Shown here: positions 22,079 through 32,456 of the stretch, piece by piece
Numbering within the stretch: position 1 is the first letter of the stretch
Layout of the letters: each line of letters opens with the position of its first letter
Source of the DNA: Oreohelix idahoensis
Taxonomy: Eukaryota > Mollusca > Gastropoda > Stylommatophora > Oreohelicidae
DNA length: 64,000 nucleotides
Reading direction: 5' to 3'
Assembly: GCA_024509875.1 (NCBI GenBank)
Contig: JAMPIV010014128.1
Span: 1 to 64,000, forward strand
The notes under the pieces: model-generated
Told to the model about the DNA's origin: nothing
Seen by the model: only the letters and a program-made list of their open reading frames with translations
The model's database searches: none
Made by a program: the position numbers and the translations under genes

Positions 22079-24076
22079 TGTGACGTACGTCTAGTTCGAC
22101 AAGTGAATTTTCCCTGATATGATGGATGATTTAAAGGGACCTTTAGCTTTTCATAACATTAGAACCCCTGAACATTTGTTGTAACTTTTCGTTTCGCCAG
22201 AGCGAACCGACCGGGACTCATTTAGATAGTGCGGCCACGATCAAAGAGACAGACTGAGGGATTTCAGGGGAGACTATCGGCGCTATCAAAGACAGTAGTG
22301 GTCCCTGAAACGATTTCGCATCTCGGTGTTAAGCACGGAACCGATCGCAGCCAGAGCGAACGGGGAAAATGACGCAAGCAGCGAGCGAAGATACGAAGAG
22401 GCCAGGGGCGGCTTCTCTCTTTGGATTTGGCGGTCAGATCCCCCAAAGTCATGAGATCAAAAAAGTTGTCAAAGTTATCATGTCCCACTCATCTTGCATT
22501 CCAGTTGTAGATATACAGATCACTTAGAAATACACTTCATCATTCGCTGGCCAGAACTTGATAGAAGCACAAGCGATATTTGAAATCTTGCTAGATCATC
22601 CCATGGATTTTCATTTTATTTGCAGTGAATTCTATTCTGTGCAAAGCGATTGATCACCTTTTGCAATCCCAGCAATAACGAAATCTTTCAGAGTTTCCAT
22701 ACTCGGTTCTTAAACTTCCAGACAGTTTGATGAGACATTTTTTTAAAGTAAATCTTGTGGTGGTCCGGTACGGCCTAGCTATCATAATTACATGAAAGAA
22801 AGCCAACCCAAGAACATTTGATTATTATCATCAAATTAAATCTGTAAGATAAACTGGAAGATGAACAGTGCCAGTAGCGATAGTTTATATACTGCTCTAA
22901 TGTGAGAGATTACCGATTCACCTGAATGTGACCGAGCCTAGTTTTTCCTCACTGGATTAAAAACTTTCCCGGTCAGTGGCTATCATCACGCAGTGAAGGA
23001 TTATACCATCACCTCATTTTTCCCCCCTATGTCGAACCGCGTCAGTGCCATCCCATAGACTCGTTTCTTTATAATAAAAACACCAGAACTCTTAGAACTT
23101 CAAGTCCGGCGATAAGCGGGAATATTTGCTCTCAGCGAATCCTCGCATTATCTGGGGCGGGACATAGAAGGACTAGACAGTTGTCATACGTCAAGAGTTA
23201 ATTATTGTGTTTATCATTCTAAGGGATTGTCTGATGCTGCAACTCGGTAAGTGTGTGGTGTATATGAGTGTGGATCCGCACAGTGTGTATGAATGACAGG
23301 AGATTTAATTTTTTTTGCAACAAACCATTTGTTAACTTGCCTACCTGTATACCCGGCATTGTTCCTTTAGTGGGATAATTTGTTAACTCTGTTTCATCCC
23401 ACCCCCCCCCCCTTTTTTTTTTCTTTGCTTAGGAAAGGGAAGACACCATTGGGATAACAGTAATTTTTGTCTACCACCATAACTAATATTGTAACACCTC
23501 TTTCAGAGTAATTAAATTCACTGTTGGGTTACATTACCTATGTTCCTGATAACTATCTATCTTGAGACTGGGTTTATCTTTGTCTAATACAAGCGGGAAG
23601 GGCTTAGTCGATACCAATCTTCTTCACCCCCTCCCTACCTTGATATTTGCATTTTTTCTGTACTTATGATAAATTTATGTAACACTTGATATTGTTTTTT
23701 GTGATTTGATCTTTACGGTAAATAAACATCATAAACTTAAAATGGACTGTGTTGGAATACCCAAAAGCCCAAACTTTTCCCCTATTTGTTTAATATAGCT
23801 GTATCCACGTTGTCTGAGTGCTTGAAGCAACCAATCGGTGTGAGCGCAGACGTGTGTCTGGAAAACTGGCAAATAATTGTTTGACCAGGAGAGTGGAAGA
23901 GAAGATTGAGAGAAACGATTTGTCGTAAATACGTCTGTCTTTACTCTCCTCCAGCACTCTATGGAGCATCATATTTAATCTATACATTTCTATCACTGAG
24001 TTTTTCATCATCATTCTACACTCTAAACCGGACCACTATTTCTAAGATTCTTTTCTCTCAAAATAAATTTACGACA
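22079..24076 (+). repeat. 5' LTR of Gmr1-like element
   Basis: 1998 bp, starting TGTGACGTACG and ending TTTACGACA. It lacks about 15 bases present in the 3' LTR near 30710 and differs in homopolymer lengths. It includes a short frame (residues like GAASLFGFGGQ) present in both LTRs, which is not thought to be a gene. Confidence 0.93.
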
Positions 24077-24081
24077 ATATT

Positions 24082-24099
24082 TGGCTGGCTCGCCGGGAT
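24082..24099 (+). other. Primer binding site
   Basis: TGGCTGGCTCGCCGGGAT lies five bases after the 5' LTR. It begins with TGG, complementary to a tRNA CCA end, and its CCGGG is consistent with a T-stem. I could not assign the tRNA with confidence. Confidence 0.7.
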
Positions 24100-24883
24100 A
24101 ATTTTGAGATACATTTGATGCACACATATTTGTGGGCTGGTTCTGCATCTTGAGCTACATTTGAGGCAATCGCATAGCCTGGTTAAAGATATTTTGAGTC
24201 TGATTTAGTCTGGGTCTAACTAGGTAGAGTGTGAATGATCTGTCTTTGTGAATTAGGGAAATAAATAAATAATTACACCCCTAGACAAACGTTCTTTAAG
24301 TATTTGGGTTGCCCACACAGCATATTTACAGGTTGTTTTCTCTCCACAGCAGTAGAAAGTACAGATAAACAAAAATATTTGCTATTTTAATTATCCTCTG
24401 GCGGAGATAATTATATTTCTTTCTTTATAAGAGTTGCTGGGATTGCGTGATTGTTTTACAGTCACAAAGGTTTTTGAAGTTAAAAAGAGTTGAGCTTAGC
24501 TAAAGACGGGTTGTTCTGATTTTTAAAAATTAAGTTAACAACGTCTCATCTCAATAATTGACTTTAGGGACGGAGTTTGTTGTCAGAGATTTAAAATTTA
24601 GGGGAAAATTTTTTTTTTCCTTTTAAATTGTTTTAATATAAATTTTTCTCTACTGTTAGTAAAAGTAGATTCTTTTCCAGTGTAACTTACCATTTAGTGG
24701 CATAGTCGCTTGCGTTTAGAGCCTTAATTGCCAGATAATAGCAGCGATAAGTTTGCACAGTACAGGTAGGAGGTAACACAGGTAAATTTATACTTGCGTT
24801 TTTTCTCGTAGCGGTTCAGAGTTCCTCCCTTTCGCGTTGCTTCTTACTAGTTCTCTAGGCATACTTCATCTTATTCTTTAACA
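24100..24883 (+). other. 5' leader of Gmr1-like element
   Basis: Untranslated sequence between primer binding site and gag. It would be expected to hold packaging signals; none is recognisable by eye. Confidence 0.5.
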
Positions 24884-26233
24884 ATGGCAGAGAGGATAAA
24901 GATGAGGTCCATCTTGAGGCTGGAAGCGAAAGAGGCAGGATTAGATGCAGAAGCTGCAAACGCGTTTATTAACCAGGAATTGGAAATATATGACGCGGAG
25001 CAACAGAGAGCCGAAGCTGAGAGGAAGGCGGAGCAACAGAGAGCCGAAGCTGAGAGGAAGGCGGAGCAACAGAGAGCAGAAGCTGAGAGGAAGGAAGTGA
25101 AAGAAAGAACAGAGAGGAGAGAAGCACAGGAGAGGGCAGATAAGAAAGAAGCGGAAGAACGTCTTTTGGAACAGAAGAAAATTGAAGCAGAGATGGAAAC
25201 TCGCAGAGAGAGAGAGAGACACAAGGAAAGACAGCATCAACTGGCGCTTAAGGCTCTAGAGAGTCGGGGCGCCTCTACTTCGACTAACGGAGAGCCGTCT
25301 TCGCCCCAGTCTCAATCAATGGACCTCTCCAGTACTCAATCTGCCCAATTAACTGCTATGTCGTTTTCTTTAGAATCTTTTCCTAGCCCTAACGGAAAAA
25401 TTGACAGCTACCTAGAAAAATTCGAGAGACTCGCGAATCTTTATGGGTTAGAGAGTACCCGCTGGGCGCTTAAACTCTCAATGTCACTGAAAGGCAATGC
25501 TTATGACGTGTACACAAAGCTGGGACCGAATCAACATGATTATGACCTGTTGAAGAAGGCCTTACTACAGCAGTTTGAGATGACTGCCCGAAAGTTTCTG
25601 CAGTTGTTCAGAAACAGCCGAAAAGAGAGCACGGAAACATTTCCCCAGTTCTCTTCACGTCTCACGGGTTATCTGACAAAGTGCATTGAATTATCTGACC
25701 TACCTCTTTCATATGAGGGACTCCTCGAACTTGTTCTTGTGGACCAGATAAAATCCACTTTGTCGAATGAAACTCGTAGATTTCTGGCTGAACAGGGGGC
25801 AGTCAGGCTTGAAGACATACTCAATAAAGCCGAACGCTATAGCAATGCAATGGCCGAACTTCCCAGCACTAAACGTAAACCCACAGATGAGCCATCTCGT
25901 AAACAGAATCTAGAGCAGGCATCCTATTCTTCCACTTCCTCTCAACATTATAACCAACGAGATAACAATACCCAGAAACCTCCCCAGGAAAAATCGAAAT
26001 TCTACAAAACCCGATACCCCCCAACAACAATTCTGATCAACCCAACAAGCCTACGTGGCAGCGCGGCCACCAAGGTCAAGGAAAAGGGAAGACTCCTACA
26101 CCAGGAACGTCTGATCAGGGCAAACAAACCGGTGCAAACCGCATTGGATGTTTGCATACAGCCTCGAAAGGTAGAGTCAATGTCAGTGATTCTCAACCTG
26201 AGGGGGACCGACCCTCAACTCGAGGAACTGTAA
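24884..26233 (+). CDS. Gag of Gmr1-like element, with SCAN-like segment
   Basis: A 449-codon frame encoding the capsid polyprotein. Residues about 35-125 are a highly charged coiled coil that includes about three copies of the 11-residue EQQRAEAERKA, a 33-bp DNA repeat. Residues about 160-325 form a retrotransposon capsid domain (YLEKFERLANLYGLE). Within it, residues about 235-320 (FPQFSSRL, LELVLVDQIKSTLS, VRLEDILNKAER) resemble vertebrate SCAN domains, which are thought to derive from Gmr1-type gag. No CCHC zinc knuckle is visible. After codon 378 the -1 frame becomes the one that continues into protease, so the last ~70 residues in this frame (after about residue 380) are probably not native. 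ATG at 24884 is the first in frame. Confidence 0.85.
   Translation: MAERIKMRSILRLEAKEAGLDAEAANAFINQELEIYDAEQQRAEAERKAEQQRAEAERKAEQQRAEAERKEVKERTERREAQERADKKEAEERLLEQKKIEAEMETRRERERHKERQHQLALKALESRGASTSTNGEPSSPQSQSMDLSSTQSAQLTAMSFSLESFPSPNGKIDSYLEKFERLANLYGLESTRWALKLSMSLKGNAYDVYTKLGPNQHDYDLLKKALLQQFEMTARKFLQLFRNSRKESTETFPQFSSRLTGYLTKCIELSDLPLSYEGLLELVLVDQIKSTLSNETRRFLAEQGAVRLEDILNKAERYSNAMAELPSTKRKPTDEPSRKQNLEQASYSSTSSQHYNQRDNNTQKPPQEKSKFYKTRYPPTTILINPTSLRGSAATKVKEKGRLLHQERLIRANKPVQTALDVCIQPRKVESMSVILNLRGTDPQLEEL
26017..26023 (+). promoter_or_regulatory. Candidate -1 frameshift slippery heptamer
   Basis: The heptamer C CCC CCA is in register with gag codons (tac ccc cca), fitting the X XXY YYZ rule. 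The -1 frame is open from here through protease and integrase. Alternatively a one-base length change in the C run broke a continuous gag-pol frame. No stimulatory structure was assessed. Confidence 0.45.
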
Positions 26234-27720
26234 TTTTGAACGGTACCTCTACTACTTGTCTTTTTGACACTGGATTAAGCTTTAGTTGTATTGTTGCTAG
26301 ACACCTAGTCAAACCCGGTCAGGAGACAGAGGAAACCGTCAAACTTAGTGGAGTTTTCAGGAGTGATGCACCCAGGACGCTTCCTATCGCACTGGTAGAA
26401 ATACACTCTGACTTTGTCAGAGGAGTTATTAAAGCGGCCATTATGGATGATCCGATCTACCCAGTTATCCTGGGATGTAGATATGTGTTCATTGGGAGAC
26501 CTAAGGAGCCGATTGTGGCAGCGGTAACCACAAGAGGGCAAGCCAAGAAGGAGAGGAAGCCTGCGCCAAACTTGTTGCCGAATGAACTGAAGGAGGCGCA
26601 ACAAAAGGACCCTACTCTGGCGCCCTGCTTTAAAAAACTGCCCATGGCTAAGGACCCCAGACACAACGGAGACATCTTTTCTAAGGATGGTGTATTGTAT
26701 CATAGAACGGGCAACCCGGACACGGGGAATAACCAGCTCCTAGTACCGACGCAGTACAGAAACCAGATCTTAGAGATGGGACACTCTCTTCCCTTTAGCG
26801 GACATATGGGACAAAACGCCACTATTCAGCGAATAAAAACCCACTATTGGTGGCCAGGAATGAACTCTGACATTGTCAGGTACGTGAAATCCTGCGCCCA
26901 GTGCCAACGGGTAGCACCAAAGCACTTGACACCCCCAGTACCTATGGGGCAAATGCCAATAGTAGGGACTCCATTTGAACGGGTTGCTGTCGACATTATT
27001 GGTCCTCTGGAAAAGACCAAAAGAAGGAACAGGTTCATCCTGACCTTAGTTGACACTTGCACTATGTGGGCCGAAGCCGTACCGCTACCATGCACCAATT
27101 CCAAGCATGTCGCAGAAGCCCTTGTGCAAATTTTTACGCGGCTGGGATTCCCTCAACAAGTTTTGATGGACAATGGATCCCAATTCCGTAGCCTGTTAAT
27201 GGAGATCTTTAAGATCTTGAGAGCCAAACATATTCACACAAGTCCCTACCATCCGGCCGGAAATGGGCTCGTGGAACGTTTTAACGGTACCCTCACCATG
27301 ATGTTACGTAAGCTGGGTCAGGAGAAACCGGAAGACTGGGACCTATATATATCGGCTGCCTTATTCGCCTACCGAGAGGTACCCCAAGCGTCTACGGGAT
27401 TCGCGCCAGCTACACTTTTATTTGGCAGACCTATTAAGGGGCCACTAGAAGCCTTACTTCGGTCCCTGACAGACCAGAAGGCTGACGAGACAGTCGTCTC
27501 TGCAAGCAAGTATGTATCTGAGCTTAAGGAAAGGCTAAAGCTAGGATGGGATCTAGCTACTACCAACCTTAAGAAAGCCCGCGCTAAAATTACTAAAAGA
27601 TACAACAAAGCTGCAAAAGAGAGAGAACTACAACCAGGGGAGAAAGTCCTATTGCTACTTCCAACCGGAAGCAATAAACTTCGCATCGGATGGCAAGGAC
27701 CGTTTACCGTCCTTAAATAG
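26023..27720 (+). CDS. Pol part 1: protease and integrase
   Basis: Numbering from the ATG at 26152. A retropepsin-like segment has FDTGLSFS (DTG at 39-41) and VILGCRY (about 105-111). Integrase follows with a zinc-binding HHCC set (H211, H218, C248, C251) and the core D281 (VAVDIIG), D340 (LMDNGSQF) and E375 (NGLVERFNG). The 35-residue spacing between the second aspartate and the glutamate is normal. The C-terminal GPY/F-type module (IGWQGPFTVLK) is interrupted by TAG at 27718-27720 and resumes in the same frame. All catalytic residues are present. The frame is -1 relative to gag and open upstream to the slippery heptamer. The position of integrase before RT is the key oddity. Confidence 0.88.
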   Translation, partial: NNNSDQPNKPTWQRGHQGQGKGKTPTPGTSDQGKQTGANRIGCLHTASKGRVNVSDSQPEGDRPSTRGTVILNGTSTTCLFDTGLSFSCIVARHLVKPGQETEETVKLSGVFRSDAPRTLPIALVEIHSDFVRGVIKAAIMDDPIYPVILGCRYVFIGRPKEPIVAAVTTRGQAKKERKPAPNLLPNELKEAQQKDPTLAPCFKKLPMAKDPRHNGDIFSKDGVLYHRTGNPDTGNNQLLVPTQYRNQILEMGHSLPFSGHMGQNATIQRIKTHYWWPGMNSDIVRYVKSCAQCQRVAPKHLTPPVPMGQMPIVGTPFERVAVDIIGPLEKTKRRNRFILTLVDTCTMWAEAVPLPCTNSKHVAEALVQIFTRLGFPQQVLMDNGSQFRSLLMEIFKILRAKHIHTSPYHPAGNGLVERFNGTLTMMLRKLGQEKPEDWDLYISAALFAYREVPQASTGFAPATLLFGRPIKGPLEALLRSLTDQKADETVVSASKYVSELKERLKLGWDLATTNLKKARAKITKRYNKAAKERELQPGEKVLLLLPTGSNKLRIGWQGPFTVLK

Positions 27721-29400
27721 ATCTCACGTACCAACTACAAGATCTCCATCAAAGGAAAGGAGAAGGTCTTCCACATAAATCTTCTTAAGAAATATTTGGA
27801 AAGACCAGTGCCATCCGCCGAGCATCTCCTGGCTGTCGCCATAGCAACGGAAGACGAGGAAGATGATGATGGTTGCATGGAGTATCCATTGCAACCCACA
27901 GAATCCTTTAAAGATGTCAAGTTCGGCGACAATCTCTCACCAGAACAACAAACAGAAACCAGGGCTCTACTAAAACAGTACAGTGCAGTCTTAACGGATG
28001 TACCTGGTCGAACAAATCTCATTGAATTTGATATGAAATTAACAAACGAGACCCCTGTTCGAACCAGAGTTTACCCCATCCCGTACGCTAAAGCGGATGC
28101 ACTTCGCGGAGAAATAGACAAGCTGCGTCAGGCAGGAATTATCAGTGAGTCTACATCTCCTTACAGCTCGAGTGTAGTGATGTTGCAGAAGCCCAATAAG
28201 GAAGTTCGGCTGTGCATTGATTACAGGTTGCTAAACGCTGTAACGGAATTCCAGCCCGAACCTCTCCAAACTGTTTCTGAGTTGTTCACCAAGCTCAGCA
28301 AAGCAAAGATCTTCTCCAAGATTGACCTCAGCAAAGGTTGTTATCAAATACCAGTCAAGGAGGAAATTAAACCTTTGTTAGCTTTCAGCACTAGTGAAGG
28401 ACATTACACATTTAACGTGATGCCGTTCGGTTTGCATAACGCACCAGGAGTGTTCACCAGGATGATGAGGAAGCTTCTAGAACCTTTGCAAAGTCCCCAT
28501 ATCCATAATTTCATGGATGACATCTTAATTGCATCGGAAACCTATGAAGAACATATTGCTACGGTTGCTATGCTCCTCAGGAGACTACAGGAAACGGGTC
28601 TCACAGCCAGACCTAGCAAATGTCTCATCGGGTTTGAACAGTTAGACTTCCTGGGGCACACTATTTCTCACGGATGCAGTTGGCCTATTAAGAAGAACGT
28701 GGAGAAAATAGTGGCAGCAAAAAGACCCCGAACGAAGAAAGACGTACGTTCCTTCATATCGCTATGTGCATACTATCAGAAGTACATCCAGAACTTCAAC
28801 GGACTGACAGCACCTCTGACTGACCTCACAAAGAAAGGTTGTCCTGATAAGGTCATATGGGATCAAAAGTGCGAACACGCGTATAGCACTTTGAAAGGAC
28901 AGTTGTCTGCATACCCCATTTTGAGGTTGCCTGACCTCAAGAAACCTTTTGTACTGAGAGTCGACGCGTCAGGTCAGGGCATCGGGTCAACACTGCTTCA
29001 AGCCGATGACAGTGACCCAAACATGCTATTTCCAGTTGCCTATGGCAGTCGGAAATTAAATAAAGCGGAACGGAACTACAGCGTAGTTGAAAGAGAATGT
29101 CTTGCTCTGATTGACGGTATTAGACGCCATCATGAGTTTCTTTATGGTACATCTTTCACGGTGCAAACAGACCACGCTCCGTTAGCATTTCTTGGTGCAA
29201 ATAAAGAATTTAACGCAAGGATCATGCGTTGGGCGCTTCTTTTAAGCGTTTATTCTTTCAAAGTGGAATATATTCCGGGAAGACAGAATGTCGGGGCTCA
29301 TTTCCTGAGTAGAAACTGGTCTACAGGGGAAGAAGAGCAAACTGAAGATACCACTCATCCTAAAATCACCAATCAGGTCACCTCCATTGTCAAAAAATGA
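27721..29400 (+). CDS. Pol part 2: reverse transcriptase and RNase H
   Basis: Continues in the same frame as integrase immediately after the TAG; the first ~25 codons complete the integrase C-terminal module. Counting from the ATG at 27796, RT shows RLCIDYRLLN, palm A FSKIDLSKG (D177), MPFGLHNAPG, and the catalytic FMDD at 239-242 in place of the common YVDD/YIDD. RNase H shows D390 (LRVDASGQG), E432 region (VVERECLAL) and D459 (VQTDHAPL). A late conserved aspartate, usually in an ADxLSR context, reads AHFLSR here. The frame ends at 29400, 39 bases before the 3' LTR, so no envelope gene is present. Confidence 0.9.
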   Translation: MSRTNYKISIKGKEKVFHINLLKKYLERPVPSAEHLLAVAIATEDEEDDDGCMEYPLQPTESFKDVKFGDNLSPEQQTETRALLKQYSAVLTDVPGRTNLIEFDMKLTNETPVRTRVYPIPYAKADALRGEIDKLRQAGIISESTSPYSSSVVMLQKPNKEVRLCIDYRLLNAVTEFQPEPLQTVSELFTKLSKAKIFSKIDLSKGCYQIPVKEEIKPLLAFSTSEGHYTFNVMPFGLHNAPGVFTRMMRKLLEPLQSPHIHNFMDDILIASETYEEHIATVAMLLRRLQETGLTARPSKCLIGFEQLDFLGHTISHGCSWPIKKNVEKIVAAKRPRTKKDVRSFISLCAYYQKYIQNFNGLTAPLTDLTKKGCPDKVIWDQKCEHAYSTLKGQLSAYPILRLPDLKKPFVLRVDASGQGIGSTLLQADDSDPNMLFPVAYGSRKLNKAERNYSVVERECLALIDGIRRHHEFLYGTSFTVQTDHAPLAFLGANKEFNARIMRWALLLSVYSFKVEYIPGRQNVGAHFLSRNWSTGEEEQTEDTTHPKITNQVTSIVKK

Positions 29401-29424
29401 AACATGAAAAATAGTTTCATGTCT

Positions 29425-29435
29425 AAAAGTGGGGA
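29425..29435 (+). other. Polypurine tract
   Basis: AAAAGTGGGGA lies four bases before the 3' LTR and would prime plus-strand DNA synthesis. Confidence 0.75.
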
Positions 29436-29439
29436 CGAT

Positions 29440-31456
29440 TGTGACGTACGTCTAGTTCGACAAGTGAATTTTCCCTGATATGATGGATGATTTAAAGGGA
29501 CCTTTAGCTTTTCATAACATTAGAACCCCTGAACATTTGTTGTAACTTTTCGTTTCGCCAGAGCGAACCGACCGGGACTCATTTAGATAGTGCGGCCACG
29601 ATCAAAGAGACAGACTGAGGGATTTCAGGGGAGACTATCGGCGCTATCAAAGACAGTAGTGGTCCCTGAAACGATTTCGCATCTCGGTGTTAAGCACGGA
29701 ACCGATCGCAGCCAGAGCGAACGGGGAAAGCTGACGCAAGCAGCGAGCGAAGATACGAAGAGGCCAGGGGCGGCTTCTCTCTTTGGATTTGGCGGTCAGA
29801 TCCCCCAAAGTCATGAGATCAAAAAAGCTGTCAAAGTTATCATGTCCCACTCATCTTGCATTCCAGTTGTAGATATACAGATCACTTAGAAATACACTTC
29901 ATCATTCGCTGGCCAGAACTTGATAGAAGCACAAGCGATATTTGAAATCTTGCTAGATCATCCCATGGATTTTCATTTTATTTGCAGTGAATTCTATTCT
30001 GTGCAAAGCGATTGATCACCTTTTGCAATCCCAGCAATAACGAAATCTTTCAGAGTTTCCATACTCGGTTCTTAAACTTCCAGACAGTTTGATGAGACAT
30101 TTTTTTTAAAGTAAATCTTGTGGTGGTCCGGTACGGCCTAGCTATCATAATTACATGAAAGAAAGCCAACCCAAGAACATTTGATTATTATCATCAAATT
30201 AAATCTGTAAGATAAACTGGAAGATGAACAGTGCCAGTAGCGATAGTTTATATACTGCTCTATTGTGAGAGATTACCGATTCACCTGAATGTGACCGAGC
30301 CTAGTTTTTCCTCACTGGATTAAAAACTTTCCCGGTCAGTGGCTATCATCACGCAGTGAAGGATTATACCATCACCTCATTTTTCCCCCCTATGTCGAAC
30401 CGCGTCAGTGCCATCCCATAGACTCGTTTCTTTATAATAAAAATACCAGAACTCTTAGAACTTCAAGTCCGGCGATAAGCGGGAATATTTGCTCTCAGTG
30501 AATCCTCGCATTATCTGGGGCGGGACATAGAAGGACTAGACAGTTGTCATACGTCAAGAGTTAATTATTGTGTTTATCATTCTAAGGGATTGTCTGATGC
30601 TGCAACTCGGTAAGTGTGTGGTGTATATGAGTGTGGATCCGCACAGTGTGTATGAATGACAGGAGATTTAATTTTTTTTGCAACAAACCATTTGTTAACT
30701 TGCCTACCGGGTAATACGCTTTCTGTATACCCGGCATTGTTCCTTTAGTGGGATAATTTGTTAACTCTGTTTCATCCCCCCCCCCCCCCCCCTTTTTTTT
30801 TTCTTTGCTTAGGAAAGGAAAGACACCATTGGGAAAGCAGTAATTTTTGTCTACCACCATAACTAATATTGTAACACCTCTTTCAGAGTAATTAAATTCA
30901 CTGTTGGGTTACATTACCTATGTTCCTGATAACTATCTATCTTGAGACTGGGTTTATCTTTGTCTAATACAAGCGGGAAGGGCTTAGTCGATACCAATCT
31001 TCTTCACCCCCTCCCTACCTTGATATTTGCATTTTTTTCTGTACTTATGATAAATTTATGTAACACTTGATATTGTTTTTTGTGATTTGATCTTTACGGT
31101 AAATAAACATCATAAACTTAAAACGGACTGTGTTGGAATACCCAAAAGCCCAAACTTTTCCCCTATTTGTTTAATATAGCTGTATCCACGTTGTCTGAGT
31201 GCTTGAAGCAACCAATCGGTGTGAGCGCAGACGTGTGTCTGGAAAACTGGCAAATAATTGTTTGACCAGGAGAGTGGAAGAGAAGATTGAGAGAAACGAT
31301 TTGTCGTAAATAAGTCTGTCTTTACTCTCCTCCAGCACTCTATGGAGCATCATATTTAATCTATACATTTCTATCACTGAGTTTTCATCATCATTCTACA
31401 CTCTAAACCGGACCACTATTTCTAAGACTCTTTTCTCTCAAAATAAATTTACGACA
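29440..31456 (+). repeat. 3' LTR of Gmr1-like element
   Basis: 2017 bp, with the same termini as the 5' LTR. Extra bases near 30710 (gggtaatacgctttctg-like) and a longer C run near 30777-30793 explain most of the length difference. Confidence 0.93.
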
Positions 31457-31494
31457 TCCGTGACGCCCAAAATCTCGTACGTTTCACACATCCT

Positions 31495-31687
31495 AGCATG
31501 AAGCCAGCACACATCGTAACATGAAGCCTGCACACATCGTAACATGAAGCCTGCACACATTGTAACATGAAGCCTGCACACATTGTAACATGAAGCCTGC
31601 ACACATCGTAACATGAAGCCTGCACACATTGTAACATGAAGCCTGCACACATCGTAACATGAAGCCTGCACACATCGTAACATGAAG
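31495..31687 (+). repeat. 23-bp tandem repeat, about 8 copies
   Basis: Unit atgaagcctgcacacatcgtaac, alternating tcgtaac and ttgtaac variants. All three minus-strand frames appear open only because the unit lacks stops. Confidence 0.92.
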
Positions 31688-31904
31688 GTATGCTTAAAAA
31701 CTTGCAGAGATTATGTTACTTTTGTGATAGAAAGCATCATCGTACCACGTCACGGGGCCGAGAATACATTTTGTCACAAAACCTCGCCCATAAAAAAAAT
31801 AAAAAAATAAAAAAAAAACTTTATGGCTTTTACAGATAATTCTCATTCCTGGATATCTACGTTAATACTATCTTATCGCAAAACCTTACCCATAAAAAAA
31901 AGAG

Positions 31905-32048
<144 letters not shown>

Positions 32049-32224
32049 CAAAATTTAAAAACATAACAGCAAAATACAATATGGTTCCTTTATCATCATC
32101 ACTACATGTGGGAATGAAAGGATATAGTATGCAAGATAAATGAGAGTGGAACGGCTGAATGTTAGACGGGCCTGCGCGCACAATTCTTAACCCTTTGAAA
32201 ATAAAGTTCGTTCGTTCGTTCGCT

Positions 32225-32350
32225 CCATATGGAGCATGAAGTCACGGCTGTAGATGGCTCCTTGCAGAAAGCTTGCACGCAGCATCCACATTCTCTAGCA
32301 GCTGTGGTTTGTGTAGCAATTTGTGTACATGGTGAGGTTGCCAGCCTAAT
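32225..32350 (+). repeat. Dispersed repeat family A, copy
   Basis: Contains the family phrases agcagctgtggtttgtgtagcaat and catggtgaggttgccagcct. It ends about 45 bases before an exon acceptor. It is preceded by a (TTCG)n run at 32207-32222. Confidence 0.5.
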
Positions 32351-32393
32351 GCAATTATTGTTTTTATCGGACAATTTATATTCTCTCTTGTAG

Positions 32394-32456
32394 ACTTGTC
32401 CGGGTCCCAGAGATTCCAGGCTAACAAATTTCTGGATATGCTGGGACGATCGTTTG
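32394..32456 (+). CDS. CCP-domain gene, exon (linker, 63 bp)
   Basis: Acceptor ttctctcttgtag and consensus donor gtaagtg bracket 63 bases. The only phase that stays open and matches its neighbours is 1-1, giving LSGSQRFQANKFLDMLGRSF with split codons at both ends. No domain is recognised; the segment is amphipathic and probably a short linker of an extracellular protein. It is the first confident exon of the gene in this window. Sequence complexity and splice quality are clearly above background. The next exon in phase is 38882-38938. Confidence 0.7.

Larger units (their letters stand above)
22079..31456 (+). mobile_element. Gmr1-like Ty3/Gypsy LTR retrotransposon
   Basis: A near-complete 9.4-kb element with two ~2-kb LTRs, primer binding site, gag, pol and polypurine tract. 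The LTRs differ by about a dozen substitutions plus a few indels, so insertion is recent. The flanking 5-mers ttcgt and tccgt differ at one base, consistent with a 5-bp target duplication. The pol order is protease, integrase, RT, RNase H, the Ty1/copia-type order known among Gypsy elements only in the Gmr1 group. It sits upstream of the first confident exon of the CCP gene. Visible lesions: one in-frame TAG at 27718-27720 and a gag/pol frame change that may be natural. Confidence 0.92.

Noticed and set aside
24871..25240. Ser/Leu/Cys-rich minus-strand frames opposite gag
   Set aside because: Antisense shadow of the Lys/Glu-rich coiled-coil repeat; no support for a gene.
29590..29889. 99-codon frame within the 3' LTR
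   Set aside because: The same sequence lies in the 5' LTR with a frame difference; no motif and no sign of an accessory gene.
31438..31683. Overlapping minus-strand frames rich in Cys and His
   Set aside because: Direct translation of a 23-bp tandem repeat in all three registers; not genes.
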